Source: Talpa occidentalis (taxonomy: Eukaryota > Chordata > Mammalia > Eulipotyphla > Talpidae). Taken from it: a DNA stretch of 64,000 nt. A model generated the notes under the pieces. That model searched no databases and was not told the origin of the DNA. It saw only the letters and a list, made by a program, of their open reading frames with translations. Positions 20,934 through 33,444 of the stretch are shown here, in pieces (position 1 is the first letter of the stretch; each line of letters starts with the position of its first letter). The stretch spans positions 72,275,683 to 72,339,682 of the forward strand of contig NW_023601433.1 of NCBI RefSeq assembly GCF_014898055.3, read 5' to 3'. The position numbers were made by a program, and so were the translations under genes.

Positions 20934-21142
20934 CCTCTGGAGATGCACTACCCTCGAAGACTTCGGACTCCACAACTGTCTGGAGAGAGACAAGCAGGCC
21001 AGACCTCCGCTGGGGCCCTCAGTCCAGAGCAGCTAGCTGAGCCGCCCTCCAGAGGCCGGAGGGGCCCAGCAGAGGCACATCCGCAGGGATGTGCTCCCGG
21101 AGTGCTTGGTCTGTACAAAATAAAGTGTTGGCTCCCTGTCAC
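20934..21142 (+). other. MYO18B: Probable terminal untranslated exon of MYO18B
   Basis: The segment starts after a strong acceptor and ends about 20 bases after AATAAA (21119-21124). A TG/T-rich stretch (tctctgttctgtgttcatgtt) follows at about 21150-21171, as expected for a downstream cleavage element. The cleavage point is approximate. No MYO18B coding frame continues here. This is inferred from signals, not from transcript evidence. Confidence 0.6.
21119..21124 (+). promoter_or_regulatory. MYO18B: Poly(A) signal AATAAA, end of MYO18B
   Basis: This is a canonical hexamer with a TG/T-rich element 25-50 bases downstream. It is the best transcript end for the gene in this window. Confidence 0.65.
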
Positions 21143-21334
21143 CCATGCCCTCTCTGTTCTGTGTTCATGTTACCTGGGATGCCGGCGGGAGGGAAGAGGT
21201 ACTGTTGGGATTAGGAGGGTACAGAGGAGTGACACCAACCCAAACTCTTTGTAGTTATGGGTACACGTTGATACTTTTCTCCCTACATGTCTACACATGG
21301 TGGATTTGTTCCTTTAAACTTGGCCACAGTTAGC

Positions 21335-21450
21335 GCAAGTATCATTTCCTCCAGGAAGCCTTCCTTGATACATCAAACTGAAATGAATACTATTCTCCTT
21401 TAACTGCCATATTTATCTCTATCACATTTCCCTTCTATTTATTTATCTAT
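21335..21450 (+). repeat. L2-like fragment
   Basis: The text tcctccaggaagccttccttg matches the L2 3' end block GAAGCCTTCCCTGA. Confidence 0.55.
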
Positions 21451-21709
21451 GTTGTGTGTATATATGTACAAGAATTCAACAAATTTGATAATGACACAAT
21501 GAACAAATTAATGAATGCATGTGAAATACTGACATATCAATCCCTACAAGTGTCTACCCATAGCAACATTTAAGAACCCATGAACAGGGCTCTCAAACCT
21601 CTGTGACCTTCACATACACAATCCTGCCACACACAACTACGCTCACACAGGTACACCTAGAGCTTGCAGACACCTGCTTCTGCAAACATCCAATTATTAG
21701 TAATACTCA

Positions 21710-22010
21710 AACTATTGGTAATGTTTATTGATTGCATGCTATGTGCTGGCTGTTGTGTTAAGCCTTTTGTAAGGTTCATATCCCCTTTACAAAAACTTCT
21801 GAGAGCTAAATGCACATGTTACTCCTCATTTACAAAGGCAAAACTAGTTTATGCCCACATCTAGGTAGAGTGATACCTCTATTTAAATTCCTACTGGTAG
21901 AGACTCCATGTCCTACCCCAAATGTGCTCTATCTAGGACTGCTGTGGTGTAGCCCATCACAGGCTGGGATTTGAACCCAGGGCTCTGACACTAAACCCAG
22001 GCAGCCTAGG
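21710..22010 (-). repeat. MIR fragment(s)
   Basis: Reverse MIR text: tgttactcctcatttacaaa ... then gctgggatttgaacccaggg. Confidence 0.75.
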
Positions 22011-22195
22011 TAATGACACCATGGGCCACACTCAGTGGTGTAGACAGCCCTTTGCTACGAGGTCGGCTGGTCAAATGAGCCTGTGGATCTCATCACTTCA
22101 CCTTCATCTCCCTCTGGCCAAACAAATGCATGCTCCATCCAGGGAATTATGGGGGCCCTATCTCTGGGAAGAAGCTTGGTTTACTCTTAACATTT

Positions 22196-22270
22196 TTTAG
22201 GTGTGACCTTGGGCAGTTCACTAACCCCTCTAGACCTTGGTTTCTTCTTGAGTAATAGGGCTAGGAAAGG
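22196..22270 (+). repeat. MIR fragment
   Basis: The text gtgtgaccttgggcagttca then ctagaccttggtttcttctt is the MIR core. Confidence 0.85.
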
Positions 22271-22304
22271 ACACCCACAATTTTCAAGCCTTTCTGACCT
22301 ATAA

Positions 22305-22430
22305 AAGAACCAGAACAGGGTTATTACACCCATTTTACAGATGCAGAAACAGAGGGTCAGCAAGACCAACTGACTGGCCGAGTTAGCATTGAAGGCTGGT
22401 ATCATGGTTAAGAGCTCTTGATTCCACCTA
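22305..22430 (-). repeat. MIR fragment, opposite orientation to its neighbour
   Basis: The text acccattttacagatgcaga then aacagagggtcagcaagacc is reverse MIR. With 22196-22270 it forms a head-to-head pair. Confidence 0.8.
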
Positions 22431-23099
22431 CTGGTTCTCTTTCCAAGAAGGCCAGTCTTGTGTCCTGCTTGTTGGGCTACTCTGGGGAGAAGCTGGAGGG
22501 GGTGTTCTAACTCTGCCACAGGCATGGATCCTAAGTGGGAACCCAGCCCTAGCAAGCATTCACTTCTTTTGAGAGCTCTAATCTCAAGCAAGCTCCCTCA
22601 AAGATGGGGTTGGACAAAGGAATCGTTCTCCCAATGCCTAGCCTGCCTTCCCACCTTCGAAGGAACCCAATTTTATGCCTATTGGGTTGAGTGACTTACA
22701 CCAAATTGCCATGCCAAGAGAAACCACCAGATGGATTTTAACATGTCCTTTCCAAAAAGAAAAGAGATCAGCAAAATTATTCTTGTTGCTAGTGGTTCAT
22801 CGGGATGTGGGTGGCAGAGCTCATGGTCTATGGACTGATACCCTCCATGCCTACGCCTGGAACCCCCTGAGGATATTTGGAAGGAGGAAGCAAGCAGGGG
22901 CAGACAAGCAGGGGTGTCTCTGTGGCAAAGAGAAGACACTGCTGGCAGCATGGGGTCTTTTTGTACTTCCTCCTCAGGTTCTCAGTCTTCCCTGACGTTC
23001 AGGGGCAGTGGAGGCTCTGCCTTTACTTTTGCAACTCAGCTTGCTTATTGCCCCGTCAACTGTGAGATCCAGAACCCAGCTGTGGTCAATGCTAAGGAA

Positions 23100-23830
23100 A
23101 TTCACTATACTATATGTATTCATAAAGCCCTTACTATATGTCATGACTGAAGATAAGGCAGTAACTAATACATAACACCCACACCCTCCCAGAATTCATG
23201 TACTAGGTGGAGGTAGGGACACATGGCAAACAAGTAAATTATGCTATGGGGGAGAAAACAGGAGTTGAGGAGGCCTTGAGAATGGTGAGGAGAATATTTT
23301 AGATAGAGAGGGAAGGGGGTAAGCCTCCTCGAGAAAGAGACATTTATATAAAGACCTGAAGAGACCAAGGGAGCCAGCCATGCCTATAACAGTGTATTAT
23401 AGAAAGAGAGAACAGCCTGTGTAAAGGCCCTGTGGTGGGAGCCTGAATGGCAGGTTTGAACATCTGCAGGGAGGTCATCATGGCTGGAATGGATTGAGCA
23501 AATGTGGACAGAGAGGCGATGGGGTCAAACGATGTAGAACTATGTAAAGAGGTTGGCTTTAACTCAGGGTGAGATGGAAGCCATTTAGAGCCATTAACCA
23601 ACGCTCCCACTTGGCCCAGGGAGAGCACCAAAGGCTTTCAGAGCTAAAACCAGGAAAGTAGCAGGCAAGTCAGGACACGATGTGATCTGAACCAGATTTA
23701 TGAGGACCACCTGGCTTAGAGTTCTGGGGAGAGAATAGACTCCAAGGGACAAGAGCAGAGTCAGGGAGATCAGTTTGGAAGCCACTAATCCAGGTGAGGG
23801 ATGAAGGTGGCTCAGACCAGATGGTGGAGG
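23100..23830 (+). repeat. Unnamed ancient interspersed repeat
   Basis: Text such as acatttatataaagacctga, cctgtgtaaaggccctgtgg and ggctttaactcagggtgag belongs to a widespread mammalian old repeat whose name I cannot give safely. It is non-coding. Confidence 0.55.
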
Positions 23831-24089
23831 TGGTCAGAGGGGTGAGCTTTTGGATAGAACTAGAAGGCAGCGCCTACAGAAAGTTTCCATGAAAATGACA
23901 ACCTGGCAGGTGACTCCCTGGCAGGTGACAAGCCCCGCTGCCCTGTGTAAGGGGAGAATTAGGTGCAACTCTGCCCTCTCTGGGGCTCCAGCCCACCTCA
24001 CCATATTCCTGTGTGGGAGGGACCAAGAAGCAGTGGCTGCCTGCCCCTCTGAGCACCCTCCAGGTTGCAGCCATCGTGGCTCCATCCCG

Positions 24090-24315
24090 AGGATGCACAA
24101 GAGGCCAAACATGGTCCCCCTTCTTACAGATGAGGGCACGAAGGCAGAAAGTCATGTGCCCCTGGGAACCCAGCCTGTGGGGCTCAGAGCCTCCAGGGCA
24201 CACCCTAGCAGGTGCCAGACAGGCCAGGGTTTCAATGCCATCCCCAGCTGCATGTGACTCACCTGGGCCTCTCCGAGCCTCCATTTTCTCACCTGTGAAA
24301 AAGACACGATGATGC
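24090..24315. repeat. Two MIR fragments, one per strand
   Basis: 24115-24160 reads reverse MIR (ttcttacagatgagggcacg). 24245-24300 reads forward MIR (ccgagcctccattttctcac then ctgtgaaaaag). Confidence 0.65.
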
Positions 24316-24769
24316 TCGCTGACTTCGCCATCGTGTATGAAGAAGACGGTACGTGGGAGGCAGCATGGGGCATGGCCACAGTGCCCTCAGTCACGACAGC
24401 TTGTCCTCTTTGCCCTGGATCCTTCTCCTGGCCTCCCCACATGAGGTTTTTCTGAGCAAGTTAAAAGTTGTTCTTGAGGACTTTCCAGAAGCCCAGTGGA
24501 ACCATTCTGTTCAGCCAAGTGGGGAATATTTACATCTTCTTTTCTAAAGGCAAACAATTTCCTCGAGATGCTGAATTAGTTCCCGAGCAGCCTCCAGGCT
24601 GTCTTGTAAATACATAGACATGAGTGTTAACGAAGTCCCCATTTGTCCAGCAAAGCAGAACAGAGATGCTTCAGGGCTGTGTCAGGACGGTGTTTCTCCC
24701 AGCTTTCCAAGTCCAGAAATGCCTTTCTTTCAAGTTATCTCTTTCTCTTCAAACACTCTCATCGGTCCA

Positions 24770-24870
24770 TTCAAGAATTCATTCAACAAACATTAGCTGA
24801 GCACCAATTGTGTCCCAGGCACTGGGAACCAAGCAAGAGTAGGAGAGTTAGGGCAGGAATGGACACGGAG
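24770..24870 (+). repeat. Ancient repeat fragment
   Basis: The text attcattcaacaaacattag then gcaccaattgtgtcccaggc is the common TTTATTGAGCACC-type motif. The family is not named. Confidence 0.55.
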
Positions 24871-24947
24871 CAGGATCTCCATGACCCGAGCAGATGGGGT
24901 AAAGGAGGAGAGGGTCCTCAGTGAGTCCTGGAGTCCTTTGCCAGGCT

Positions 24948-24953
24948 TTTATT
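24948..24953 (-). promoter_or_regulatory. LTR poly(A) signal (AATAAA on minus strand)
   Basis: The plus strand reads tttatt. It lies downstream of the TATA-like box of the same LTR. Confidence 0.5.
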
Positions 24954-25100
24954 GGGATTTACCAGGTACACGGCTGGCAAGGAGTGCCAGCCTCCCAGCT
25001 CCCAGCAAGTCTTCACTCTATCTGGGCTCTCCAGCGTTCTCTGGTGGTCACTGCTCTCTTTCTCTGGTTCTGCTTCTGCTGGCGTCCCCATGACGCCGCC

Positions 25101-25108
25101 CTTATAAG
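25101..25108 (-). promoter_or_regulatory. LTR TATA-like box
   Basis: The palindromic cttataag lies beside a GC box (gggcggc on the minus strand). Present activity is unknown. Confidence 0.4.
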
Positions 25109-25889
25109 TGCAGTATGAGCCCAGGTGTACCCACTTACGCATGCCCATACCCGACTCCAGGTGCCCGCCATCAGGCATGCATTCAGGACCGCAAGGATCC
25201 ATCATCTATCCTAATGGCAGGAGGGCAGAAAAGCCTGATACTTTTTATTTACCCTACAAGGTAGCATCCAGCCCTCATGGTGCATACAGTCCAGAGACTC
25301 CAAGACAAACGCTGAAGAGTCAAACACAGCACCTGGTACATAAAAACGAATCAACAGTAAAGACAATAATAATAGCTTCGGTTTATTGGCATGACCAGAT
25401 GAGCTAAATCCCGAATTTTCCAGGTCCCCCTGGTGGTGGGTGGGGTCTTCAGGGCTGGGCTCAAACCCCCTGGATGAGCAGCTGAACCGCATCAGTGTCT
25501 GAACTCTGCTCCTGACTTCCTGAGCAAGGGGGCTGCTGGGAAGGGAGCAGAGCTGATCAGCCTTTGAGGAGTCTTAAAAGGGGGTGATGCAGGCGGGCTT
25601 GTTCTCTTTCATCTGAGCTGGACGGTGGCCCCTCTGGGAGGGGCAAAACTCTCCCTCTCCCACCCACCCTGCAGGCTCCTGTAGCTGCAGCTCCCCTCAC
25701 GCCACCCGTGGGGAACTGGGCCTTCTCCTTCTATGCTGTTATTTAGTATAAATGATTCTTTTTCCCTTTTTTGCTTCAGCAAAGGACATTTTGTTTGCAT
25801 TTTGATGGCAAGTGGCTGGGCCCTGAGGCAGAGGCTCTGACCTAGTGACCATTTTTAGACCCTTTTCCCAATAAGAGTTTCATTTTTCT

Positions 25890-26995
25890 CTTTTAATTCA
25901 GGTCAACTTTATATACAGTGAAATGCTCTGATCTAAGTGTGCTGTTCAATTTATTTTGAGAACTACCTCTCAAGACTGATTATCCAGTCACCTCAGAAAG
26001 TTTCCTGAAGTCCCTTCCCGGGCAAATCTTCTTCCTCTCCCCCAAGTAAACACTGTCCTGATTTGTATCCTCGTAGTTTAGTCTCATAAATTCTAGAATT
26101 TCACGTAAACGATGTCATGCAAAATGTACTTATTTTGTTGTGGACTTATTTGTGCAACAACGCACTATTGAGTTCATCTATGTTATTGGCTGAGCGAGTA
26201 GTTCATGCCTTTTTATTGCTGAGTAATATTTCATTGTGTAAATACACCAGTCTTTTTAGCTCTTTTCATATAGATGAGTATTTAGGTTGCTTTCAGTTTG
26301 GGGGCTGTTATGAGGAGAGCTGATATGAACATTTGCATTCAAAACCTTTTCTAGATGTTTGTTTTCATTTCTCTCAGATAAATACCTAGGAATGGGTGGT
26401 TGGGTCAAGGAGTAGGTGTGTGTTTAACTCCTTGAGAAATTGCCAAACCGTTTCCCAAAGTGATGGTGCCATTATGGACTCACCCCGACCCTCAGTGGCG
26501 AGTCCCGACTCCCCACGCTCTCACCCACATCCGTGGTGCTGGCCTTTTAATTTTAGTCATTCTGTGGGTGTGTAGCAGTATCTCATTATGATTTTATTAG
26601 GCATTTCTCTAATGACTAATGATGCTGAACGCTTTTTCCTGTTCTTATTGCATATATTCTTCTCTGACATGTCTACTAAAGTCTTTTATTGAATTGCTTG
26701 TCTTTATATTATCAAGATGTACGACTTCTTTATGTGTTCTGGATGCAAGTTCTTTGTCAGATATATGCATTGCAATATTTTCCTCCACTCTGTTGCTTAT
26801 CTATTTATTTTCTTACAGGCATATGTGGATAAGCAGTTTTTATTTTTGGTGGAGCCACCTTCATTTTTTTTTTTCTTTTGTGATTCATGCTTTCCAAGCC
26901 CTTTCCAAGAAACTTTTGCCTGCCCAGAAGGTCAGCAAGATGTTTGCCTATCTTTTTTATTCTAGCAGCTTTTTATTTTAGTTTTTACATTTAAG
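25890..26995 (-). mobile_element. Old LINE-1, antisense
   Basis: The plus strand carries reverse L1 text: cctttttattgctgagtaat, atttcattgtgtaaatacac, cctaggaatgggtggttggg, ttgccaaaccgtttcccaaa, and ttctttgtcagatatatgca. Many stops show it is dead. It covers the 3' part of ORF2 and the adjacent region. Confidence 0.85.
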
Positions 26996-27599
26996 ACTAA
27001 TCACTCAGAACGTACCAGGGATGTGTTAACATGGTGTGCCTTGTTTAATTCTCCTTAACAATTTTATGAAGTAAATACAAACATTATCTGCATTATCACA
27101 TAGGAGGACTCTCATTTGTCTCTTACTGTGTTTCATTCATTTAATCACTTGTTTTTTCCACAAACACTTATCTGAGACTTGTTTTGGAACTGGGCAAATT
27201 TGAATTTGCATTTGACCCACACATTGAAAATTCTCAGTCTCTGCCTAGAGAGATTCCAAGGGACTCAGAGATTGTGGTCAGAAAGGATTTTCCAGAAGAG
27301 GGCTTTAAAGGTCAGATAAGAGGCAAATATTCAAGTGCAGAGAAAAGGAACATTGATGAAGTGGAAATTTATGGGCAAAAGCTCAGTGACAACAGCACTC
27401 ACTGGGCCAGCTGGGCCAGGGGTGATGAGTGTGGCCAACGGCAACAGGGGCCCCACCTGTTCATCTCTCCCTGCGCTCTTCCTTTGTCATGTGGCCTTGG
27501 AGTTCCTCATCTAGAGACAAAGCACTTCCTTTCTTACGTGACATTTCTGTAGACAACACAATGAAATGGAAACTGCAGTGTATCTGTCCTAAGCCCAGA

Positions 27600-27955
27600 T
27601 TTTAAGCAGTGTCTTACTTTATCATAGTTGCCACAGGCTGGGTGATTTGAACAGCAGGGATTTATTTCTCACCATTCTGAAGGTAAGGTAAGTCCAAGAT
27701 CAGGCTGATTGCAAGGCATGGTTCATTCTGAGGTCTCTTCTCTTGACTTGCAAGTGACAACCATCTCTTCTTGCGTATGTATGGAGAGGGAGAGGGAGAG
27801 AGATTAAGTCTCATCTTGCAAGGACACTAATGTCTTAGATCAGGGCTCCCTCCTTATGACCTCATTTAACCTTAAGTGCTTCCGCTGGGGCTACCTCCAA
27901 AATAGTGACATTGGGGTTAAGAGTTTAATATCTGGAGTCTACAGCACCTCCGTAA
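27600..27955 (-). mobile_element. MaLR-type LTR (MST/MLT-like), antisense
   Basis: The reverse LTR text includes gatttatttctcaccattct, aagtccaagatcaggctgat, gcaaggacactaatgtctta, gggctccctccttatgacc and ttggggttaagagtttaata. These match the complement of ERVL-MaLR LTRs in order. It is diverged. Confidence 0.8.
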
Positions 27956-28808
27956 CACAAGGTCCTGCATGCCTCTGCTTGATCTCTTGTGCTGCCATCA
28001 AGACTGACCTGCTGATGACAGACATTTGGAGCAGAGCTTCCTAACTCCAGCCAGCCTAGCTGAGGCCATCCGAGGCCAGCTACAACCGGCCAACCTCAAT
28101 GTGTCACTTGAATCATGTGGGAAGCAGGTGCATAAATGGAGTTCAGAGCACTGGGTGTTTATTGAGGGATATCACTGGTGAAATCTAATAGGAAAAGAAA
28201 GTAGAATTGGGCAGAGAAAAGCCTTAGTCTGCCATAAGGATTGGACATTTATAAAAGGAAGGACGGAGGAAGCAGAATTGGGCAGTGTCTTAATGATCCA
28301 CATCTGATAAAGCCCCAAACCAAAAGGAAGATCTAGAGCAAATCATTTCCTTTATAGGAGTCTAACATTGGGCAAACAAATAGCCAGGCTCTATGACCCT
28401 GCTACATTCAGACTTTACCTGAGGTCTGCCCTCCACATGTGTGGCCTTGCCTTGAAAGCGAAGATCGACCCTGAAGGTAGTAACAACTAGAGGCGGTCAG
28501 GTAGCTGTACTCCCTGCAGCTGAGCATAAAATTCTTTTTGATGCAAGATATAAATAGTACACCTCCATGACTGCCACACACAGATGGGCAAGAGAGCCCA
28601 GCCAAGGACCCAGAGCAGAGTCACCTAGCCAGCCACCACCGGCACATGAGCAATAAACACTGCTGTGTGTCACTAGGCTTCTGTGGATGCTTGTTAAGCA
28701 GAGTTATTGAGGCAACAGGTAACCGATACAATGAGTCAGCTCTGTTCTCCACCGATCTATAGCTCACTTCTTATTGGGGAAAGGAAGATGTTCTGCTCCA
28801 GGTAATTA

Positions 28809-28809
<1 letters not shown>

Positions 28810-28853
<44 letters not shown>
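28810..28853 (+). repeat. (TAGA)11 microsatellite
   Basis: An uninterrupted tetranucleotide repeat of 44 bases. Confidence 0.97.
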
Positions 28854-28889
28854 CAAAATAAAATTTTAAAATGTTTAGTCATCACAAGT

Positions 28890-29100
28890 GTGCCTCATTC
28901 TTCCAGGCAACCCATTTTCATTTAATAATGTCTGTGCTTATGACTTCATTAAGTATTAATTTGTAGTGATTAGCACAATGGCAGTGACACTTCAGCAGCT
29001 GTTTGGAAGAGGTTTCACCCAGCCACTAAATAGAACAACTGTCAGAAAACCTTGACATTTGCTAATTATCCATGCTTGTCACTTATGCACTTGAGTCTTC
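28890..29100. other. Repeat-free block, candidate conserved non-coding element
   Basis: Unique AT-rich text with TAAT cores (attaagtattaatttgtagtg; tgctaattatccatgcttg), an E-box (cagcagctgtttgg) and no transposon signature. Conservation is inferred from composition only. Confidence 0.3.
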
Positions 29101-29459
29101 AGAGCAGGCGCTGAGCATTGTTGGCCTGTGCTCACTGAACCTGGACAAAGGTAGAAGCACCAGCCTCTGAGGAGAGGGAACAGAGGTTCTTTTCAACTTT
29201 CAAGTCACACTAACTCTCAAAATTAGTGCAGTAGGTGCCATGATGGATGTGAAAGACTCAAAATTGTCCTCGAGCCTCCTCCTGGGCATTTCGGGAACGC
29301 CTCTCTATAAAACAACATCCATCGGGAGAGCTTTGACCATACTATCAAGTATCCCAAATAGATTTCTCCTTCTCCACCCACCACTGCTACCCTTGTCAGA
29401 GCCACCAGTGGGTCTCACCTTATAGCTACTACGTACTGTTTCATTCACCGGCTCCTCTC

Positions 29460-29700
29460 ACATTGGCTTCCTGTCAGTGCGGGGTGACTCTTTCCTATCA
29501 GAAAGTGTCCTTTTCTACCTTTGATCCCTTTTCCACACTGTTCCTTGTACCTGGAATGCTTGTCCCCTTAAGTGTGTGTGGTTCACCCCATCCCACCCTT
29601 CAGATTTCCCTTAAATATCCTCTTTTCTCAGAGTCTAAATAGCCTTCTTGGTTTCTTTATAGCTCATGTCCTGCTTATATTTTTCATGTCCTGACTCACA
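29460..29700 (+). repeat. L2 3' end fragment
   Basis: It has ccttgtacctggaatgcttg, ccttcagatttcccttaaat and cttttctcagagtc, which follow the L2 3' end. Confidence 0.75.
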
Positions 29701-30929
29701 GTTGTGCTTTGGTTATTGTTCTGCTAATTTGCTGTCTCACCCACTAGTAAAATTCCACAAGGACAAGATTTCTTTCGTGGTTTGAAGGAAGAACTAAAAA
29801 TTATAATTGTGAGATGATTATCTGCAAAAGTATTGTTACAAGACTGAATAGCCTCTAAACTCTAGGTCGATGACAAAATGTCTGGTGAACCCCCAGATAA
29901 AATATCCAGACTTAGGTTCACATATAGTGATGATATTATTGGTATAAGAATTATTGTATTATTATTGGTTGCAGATTAAAGATGTGAGGAATTTTTAACT
30001 ACAGCTTGGAGCTGCAGAGAACAGCTACTGCCATCTGCCTACAGGGTCTTTCCCCATCAACAAAAAGGAAAGTTGAGCAGAAACGGACAGATTCTCTCAC
30101 AGCTGGGATATAACACTCCATGACTCCCTATCACTCTGAGGGAAAAAGATATTTTAATCCTTCATCATGATCTACAGGGCTATAGACACATAGTTGGTGC
30201 ACAGCAGCTTGTTAGAGTATTTGCTTGTTATCGCTCTCGATTATAAGAAAAGGAAATCTGAAAAGGAAAGACTGTGTATGTGGTCGGGGAATAGCAGGCT
30301 TTTCACGAAGGGGATTCACTGCTTGGGATTGTCCCCCGCCGTCAAATCAAAATCTGTAGGTCTCCAAGGTGACCCCTGGCACTGGAAGATCTACAAGTTC
30401 ATGCAAATGTGATGGTAATAGAAAGCAAAAGTCACCAATCTGGAGACCCAAGGAGCATTTTTAAGAGCAGCAGAAAGCAGAGAGTGAAGTGAATGAAAGA
30501 GGGACGTAATTTAATTTAAATGCAATTGCCTCAAGTATAGTAAACACAAGACTCTGGTTTGGGAAAGATTGAGTAGAAGAGGATTCGCTTTCAATAACAG
30601 GCTACTCCAAAGTCACAGGTCTCATTTGCCATTTATTTAAGCATCAGGGAGTACAGTAAATTTATTCAAAATGAGATAATGGGTGCGAATGCATTTTATA
30701 AACTTTAAAGTGCTTGGCAAATAAAAGGTGATGGCTATTTTGCAAGCATAATGCGCTCCCAACAAAATGCAATACAGCGTCCATGAACACAGAGCTGTGA
30801 CTGTCTTTTTCAATGATGAGTCCCCAGGGCTTAACACAGGGAGGCACCAAAGCTTCCTGGTTGGATAAATGAGTGACTGAATGAACAAACAAATCATCAC
30901 CGAGTTGGGATTCCAGAGGTTAGTGTTTC

Positions 30930-31095
30930 TGTTTTGATCACACCTCCAAGCAGCCTTGGGTAAGTCACATCAACCCTCATTTCCTGATTCCTCATCTAGA
31001 ATATGGCACCTTTCTCAAAATTTGCCCTGAGGATTCAGTGAGAAAATGCATGTTAAGTGCACAGTGACTGGTATACAGCAAGTACAAAATAGTGG
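30930..31095 (+). repeat. MIR fragment
   Basis: The text agccttgggtaagtcacatc, ttcctgattcctcatctaga, then tgaggattcagtgagaaaat follows MIR. Confidence 0.75.
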
Positions 31096-31789
31096 CAGAC
31101 CCCCCCTCTTTTGCGTTGCAAAGCCAAAATCCATATCTAGTACACTGAAGCGTCTAAATCTAAAGTGCTTCTGTCCTTGCAAAATGATTCTGAATCGATG
31201 CTTGAGTTGATTTCAATTCTTACAAGAAATAGTCTCAGCAAAACAACTCTGTTTATCTCTGGTGGAAAATTAAATTATAAAACATATAAACACAGACAAA
31301 CTCCATCCATCAGGCCACGACAATGAGTGTGTGGGAATTGATGGGCCATCCTTAACTGCACAACAAGTGTATAAATACAGGTTAGCCGTGGGAAGGCGGG
31401 GCAGAAGGGGCTGGAGATGAGCTCATAGATGCGCCTATGGCGTCATAACTATACACAAGGATGCAGTAGAGGCTCAGAGACCACTCCAGAGGCACTGGCA
31501 TAACAAAGGCATGGTTTCTTCAAAACTTTCTCGGAAGTTTTGATAAGTGGACCAGAGCTCAACCACACCTTGGTCAGTATGGAAGTGCTATTTAAGGTTC
31601 CCGCTGCACCACTTATTCCGCAGGTGTTGGGTGGAAGAATGAGGAGAATTACATCTGCTTGAATGAATGAGGATAATTAAATGGAGGTAAGGGGATGGGA
31701 AGCTCCAGGTCTTATTGTATCTGAATCTTCTGGAAAGGGTACAGTGGGAACACAAGGGGCAGAAGAGCATGCCTCTGTTGTCAGCCAGT

Positions 31790-31945
31790 TCTTGGCCAGC
31801 TATTTATTCTCATTATACCTCACCTCTTGTTTCCTCATCTATACAAAAGGCTCATAATAAACCACACTTCCTTGAGTATTTGCATGAATTAAATGTTAAA
31901 ACAGTGTTAGGCACCATAAAATGCTCAATAAATATTAGACATTAT
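31790..31945 (+). repeat. MIR fragment
   Basis: The text tcttgtttcctcatctatac ... gttaggcaccataaaatgct then caataaatatt is the MIR 3' half. Confidence 0.75.
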
Positions 31946-32339
31946 TGCTTTTGTTCATTGTAATAATAAGGGGGTTCTTGAGCGGGCCCAGCAGCTAATG
32001 GGCTCCATTGTAGGAAACCCGGGCTAAATGTGATTCAGCATTTTCCTACGGCTTCATGACTGATGCCTGAACTGAAATGTATACTTACGTGTCCATATCA
32101 AAAGCCCATGCTCTAATCCCTTATCATCTCAGTTAGTATCTATCAGTCTTCTGTGCTCATGCAGGCTATGCTTAATTTGCACAATATCCCTTTCAGTCTT
32201 TTGAGTGTTACCCTAAATTTCAGTTAACCCCAAATTTTTTCCTGGAGAGCTGAAGTACATCCCTTGGAGGAGAGTGGAGCATCAATTCTTAAGAATTGCA
32301 TAAGGGACTCCAGGGCTGGTGTCCACTTGTGGGTACTAG

Positions 32340-32730
32340 AAGTACCATGTGCAGAGACACGAAGGTGAAAAGGCCAGAGAGGCTCACAAAGGGTGAATAC
32401 AGGTGCGAAGAGATGAGACCATAGAATTATGCAGGGACTCAGTCTTGAAGGGATTTGAATGCCACGTTAAGAGATTTGGTTTTATGATACAGACACAAGA
32501 AGACTTCAAGGAGTTTTGAGTGGATTTTCCTCTAAGAAAATCACTCCAGCTGCAAAGAAAATGATGCATCGGAGAAAGGTCCTGGAGGCAAGGAGGGTTG
32601 AAAGACAGTGGAGACGCAATTGCAGAAGTCCAGGGAAGAGATGATCATGGGTGAACTCAGAGAGCAGGTGACTCAAGAGGACCTTGAGACTAATTGGATG
32701 TGGATGTTGAGAATAAGAAAGGATCCCGCA
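32340..32730 (+). repeat. Unnamed ancient interspersed repeat
   Basis: The text gtcttgaagggatttgaatg, aaatcactccagctgcaaag and attgcagaagtccagggaag belongs to the same kind of old dispersed repeat as 23100-23830. The name is uncertain. Confidence 0.5.
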
Positions 32731-33444
32731 CAGGTTTCTAGTCTGGCTCAGTTCTATGTTCCCAAGTCACTGATTAGCATCAGCCCAGAGTAGGGAGTCC
32801 CAGGATCAGAGGCAAACTCTGCAGCCACAGGAGGCAGTTCTGCTGCCTCACTTACTCTCTGGAGCTCCCACTGAAGAGCCTGCGCCCTGAACTACATTTC
32901 CTCTCCCAGGTGTGCTCAATTGCAAGTCTGCGCTTTCTCATTCCTTCATCCTCGCCCACCTGAAGGTGGCTGTCAGCACCTTACCATAAAATTAACTGTG
33001 CCTACCCGTTCCTGCAGCCCGTGTGCTGGGGTTCCCTGCCAGGAAAATCTGCCCAGGCAGCAGAGTCCCATGCCAGGGACGTGTGATCCTCTGTTACTAT
33101 GATTAACTTGGATAAACATATGCTGGAAAAGCAACAGACAATGAGCTCTGATCAGTGAATCAGAATGAGCCATGTTGAAACTGGATCACTCAAGCTTCAA
33201 ATATGGAAGCAAATTTCAAGGGGCACAAGGTAGCCCGGAGAGCAGGCAGACAGACTTGCAGGATTTCAAAGCGCAAAGAATGCTTCAAGTTCTCAAGGGA
33301 CTTTTCCACATCACATTGGCTTCCTCCAAGTTGGCAGGAAAACAGGGCAGAGAGAACTGAAGAGAAATTGAGCCATGTATTGTTCTCCACAGAGATCAGA
33401 GAAAGAGCAGGTGTCTGTTGAGACCATTTTGTGGGGGCTAGAGC

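Larger units (their letters stand above)
21143..24910. other. Intergenic, no gene seen
   Basis: Downstream of the predicted MYO18B transcript end. It holds an L2-like piece (21335-21450), several MIR fragments and an unnamed old repeat (23100-23600). No reading frame looks like protein. Confidence 0.6.
24915..25290 (-). mobile_element. Solo LTR-like element, family 2 copy 1
   Basis: On the minus strand this has a TATA-like box (cttataag, 25101-25108, with a GGGCGG next to it) and a poly(A) signal AATAAA (complement of 24948-24953) 150 bases further on. That spacing suits a retroviral LTR. A diverged second copy lies at 61770-62235, sharing several blocks (gcccaggtgt; ggcagaaaag/gagcagaaaa; ttttatttaccctac/tttcatttaccctaa). 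Ends are approximate. No internal viral genes are visible. Confidence 0.6.
29700..32340. other. Intergenic, no gene seen
   Basis: Mostly unique or very old sequence with two MIR fragments (30930-31095 and 31790-31945). No coding or RNA gene is recognised. Confidence 0.55.
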
